From: Flammeovirgaceae bacterium
GTDB taxonomy: Bacteria > Bacteroidota > Bacteroidia > Cytophagales > Cyclobacteriaceae
Assembly (NCBI GenBank): GCA_021298355.1
Contig: JAJTEH010000005.1
Span: 1 to 64,000 of the forward strand
DNA: 64,000 bases
Direction of reading: 5' to 3'
This document shows positions 62,212 to 64,000 of this stretch, one piece after another. The position numbers and the translations under genes are program-made. The notes under the pieces are model-generated. The model did no database searches, had not been told where the DNA came from, and saw only the letters and a list, made by a program, of their open reading frames with translations. How positions within the stretch are numbered: the stretch's first letter is position 1; each line of letters starts with the position of its first letter.

Positions 62212-64000
62212 ATGGATATTATTCGATTGCTTCCTGATGCTATTGCCAACCAGATTGCGGCCGGTGAAGTGGTGCAAAGGCCTGCTTCTGCTGTAAAGGA
62301 ATTAATGGAAAATGCTGTAGATGCAGGAGCCACAAAAATTCAACTAATTATTAAAGATGCAGGCAAAGCACTTATTCAGGTAATTGATAATGGCAAAGGC
62401 ATGAGCACAACCGATGCACGCATGAGTTTGGAAAGACATGCCACATCTAAAATTGAAAAAGCAGAAGATTTGTTTGCCCTACGAACCATGGGTTTTAGAG
62501 GCGAAGCGTTGGCATCGTTAGCTGCTGTGGCCCAGTTAGAAATGAAAACACGTTTAACCGATGATGAACTCGGCACGTATTTGATGGTGGAAGCATCGGA
62601 GGTAAAAAAACAAGAACCCATTGCTTGCGAAAAAGGAACGAGCATAGCCATTAAAAATCTTTTCTATAATATTCCGGCACGCAGAAATTTTTTGAAATCC
62701 AACTCGGTTGAGTATCGGCATATTGTAGATGAGTTTTTTCGCCTGGCATTGGCGAATCCGTCCATTCATTTTATCCTCATCAACCACGATGATATCGAGT
62801 TTGATTTACCTACATCGAAATTGAGCCAACGCATTGTGCAGTTGTTTGGCAAAAGTTATACATCGGCTCTATTACCATGCGATGCGGCTACACCCTATGT
62901 AAAAATTACAGGGTACACCGGAACGCCCGAAGCCGCACGCAAAACGAGAGGCGAACAATTCTTTTTTGCCAACAACCGTTTCATCCGCAGTAATTATTTG
63001 CATCATGCAGTGCAAAGTGCGTACGAAGGATTGTTGGCCGATGGAAATTTTCCTTTCTATGTTTTGTTTATCGAAATCGATCCGAAAAATATTGATGTTA
63101 ATGTTCATCCTACCAAAACAGAAATAAAGTTTGATGATGAACGTGCCGTGTATGGCATTATTCAGGCTGCCGTGCGCGAAGCTTTAGGAAAAAGTAATTT
63201 AAGGCCATCCATCGATTTTAATGACGATGCTAACCTGGTGAACAAACTCAGTCAACAAAAAGATAACACCATTTATTACGAAGAACGATACAACACACTT
63301 ACTCAACGCAACAACCTCGAAAACTGGAGTAAGTTAGTAGAAGGAGAATGGTTAGGAAGAGTTAGCCAACAAGAAGAAACAATCAATCAACAACTTTTTG
63401 CACAGCAAGAAACTAATTTTACAGCTACGCCAACGCACGAATTTGAAACACACACTACTGTATTTCAAATTGCCAATCAGTATGTGGCACAAACGGTAAA
63501 AAACGGGTTGATGCTCATCAACCAACAAGCTGCGCACCAGCGCATTTTGTACGAAAGATTTTTGCAACAGTTAAAAGCCAAATCAGGCGAAAGTCAGCAA
63601 ATACTTTTTCCGGAAACATTATCCTTACCTGCTACCGATTTTGTTTTGGTTACGGAGATGGAGCAAGAGTTGGCGGCATTGGGTTTTAAGTTTACTTTCT
63701 TTTCGAACAATACGTTGGCTATTACCGGAACTCCGGCCGGCCTTGCTACGGGTAAGGAAAAAACCTTGTTGGATGGGTTAATCGAACAGTTTAAGTGGAA
63801 CCAAAGCGAGCTGGCCTTACCGATTCACGAAAATTTAGCTCGTTCACTGGCAAAAAGAGCCGGAATTAAGGCCGGACAAAAACTTATGCCCGAAGAATTG
63901 CGTTCTTTGATAGATTCTCTGATGGCCTGTAAAATTCCGCAACACAGCCCCGAAGGAGAGTTAACATTTTTTATTTTTGATGTGCCCAAAATAGAAACCT
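62212..64000 (+). CDS. mutL: DNA mismatch repair protein MutL, truncated by the window end
   Basis: MutL couples mismatch recognition by MutS to strand removal. The visible 596 codons include the GHKL ATPase domain: LLPDAIANQIAAGEVVQRPASA, ELMENAVDAGATKI, VIDNGKGM, RHATSKI, FRGEALASLAAVA, and NIDVNVHPTKTEIKF. The C-terminal dimerisation domain starts near residue 420. The endonuclease motif DQHA(x)2E(x)4E reads NQQAAHQRILYE (residues 437-448), so the first Asp, the His and the first Glu are replaced by Asn, Gln and Gln. The frame is open to base 64000; the end of the gene is outside. The ATG at 62212 is one base after the stop of the upstream gene. Confidence 0.95.
   Translation, partial: MDIIRLLPDAIANQIAAGEVVQRPASAVKELMENAVDAGATKIQLIIKDAGKALIQVIDNGKGMSTTDARMSLERHATSKIEKAEDLFALRTMGFRGEALASLAAVAQLEMKTRLTDDELGTYLMVEASEVKKQEPIACEKGTSIAIKNLFYNIPARRNFLKSNSVEYRHIVDEFFRLALANPSIHFILINHDDIEFDLPTSKLSQRIVQLFGKSYTSALLPCDAATPYVKITGYTGTPEAARKTRGEQFFFANNRFIRSNYLHHAVQSAYEGLLADGNFPFYVLFIEIDPKNIDVNVHPTKTEIKFDDERAVYGIIQAAVREALGKSNLRPSIDFNDDANLVNKLSQQKDNTIYYEERYNTLTQRNNLENWSKLVEGEWLGRVSQQEETINQQLFAQQETNFTATPTHEFETHTTVFQIANQYVAQTVKNGLMLINQQAAHQRILYERFLQQLKAKSGESQQILFPETLSLPATDFVLVTEMEQELAALGFKFTFFSNNTLAITGTPAGLATGKEKTLLDGLIEQFKWNQSELALPIHENLARSLAKRAGIKAGQKLMPEELRSLIDSLMACKIPQHSPEGELTFFIFDVPKIET

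Noticed and set aside
1-64000. Alternative genetic code suggested by in-frame TAG and TAA
   Set aside because: The two stops replace different amino acids (Trp and Tyr), and all intact genes end at ordinary stop codons, so nonsense mutation is the simpler explanation.

Overview
The window is chromosomal DNA of a Bacteroidota bacterium, most likely of the order Cytophagales. The signs are a PorU/PorV pair of the type IX secretion system (T9SS), a secreted protein with a T9SS C-terminal sorting domain, Bacteroidota-restricted families (DUF4837, DUF4292), bacillithiol genes, AT-rich DNA, and promoters of the TTTG-N19-TAnnTTTG kind. Genus and species cannot be told from the sequence. No tRNA, rRNA, CRISPR array or insertion sequence was seen.

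Region by region. 0.1-5.8 kb is poorly coding and decaying. It holds a tandem array with an exact 41-base period, a GH53 endo-galactanase and a YiaA-like membrane protein that each carry one in-frame stop, a lipoprotein with two frameshifts, and two intact but unrecognised membrane proteins with acidic tails. 6-9.6 kb carries an NfeD-like/flotillin pair and an ECF sigma/anti-sigma pair. 9.7-14.3 kb is a giant TPR protein built from five copies of a seven-TPR block with an exact 714-base period, followed by a small PH-domain-like protein. 14.5-16.8 kb has a glycosyltransferase-like protein and a TPR/PD40 protein. 17-23.5 kb is housekeeping: queG, ruvB, apbE, a ZIP metal transporter, a Ric-type di-iron repair protein and an S41 processing protease. 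23.7-30.8 kb on the minus strand has a non-catalytic M16 homologue, porV, porU, pssA and a metallo-beta-lactamase-fold hydrolase. 30.9-36.4 kb on the plus strand has a FAD oxidoreductase, a TolB-propeller/Omp85-barrel fusion, YicC and a CDGSH protein. 36.4-42.5 kb is mixed: a degenerate ureohydrolase, small proteins, TonB, OsmC, YtxJ and DUF4837. 42.5-51.8 kb is a long minus-strand run typical of Bacteroidota envelope clusters: a MltD-like protein, gatA, tatA, an EnvC-like protein, DUF4292, a TPR protein, a flippase and an enoyl-CoA hydratase. 51.8-55.7 kb has a T9SS cargo protein and a divergent threonine-catabolism pair (SDR threonine dehydrogenase, kbl). 56-64 kb has a lone Bro-N antirepressor-like gene, a fatty-acid-hydroxylase family protein, bshA, a GH3/serine-hydrolase fusion, a small membrane protein and mutL, which runs off the end.

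How the genes work together. Many products act at the envelope. PorU and PorV process and carry T9SS cargo, of which the 51.8 kb protein is an example. The MltD-like and EnvC-like proteins and the GH3/serine hydrolase point to peptidoglycan turnover. PssA makes phospholipid precursor. TonB energises outer-membrane uptake. BshA makes the precursor of bacillithiol, and YtxJ is a bacillithiol-linked thioredoxin-fold protein. The threonine dehydrogenase and Kbl convert threonine to glycine and acetyl-CoA.

No single undescribed system is proven here. The observations most worth checking are the perfect-period TPR super-repeat, the 41-base array beside a cluster of freshly broken genes, a dyad-symmetric divergent promoter, a consensus promoter that abuts a GTG start, and a MutL whose endonuclease motif is altered.
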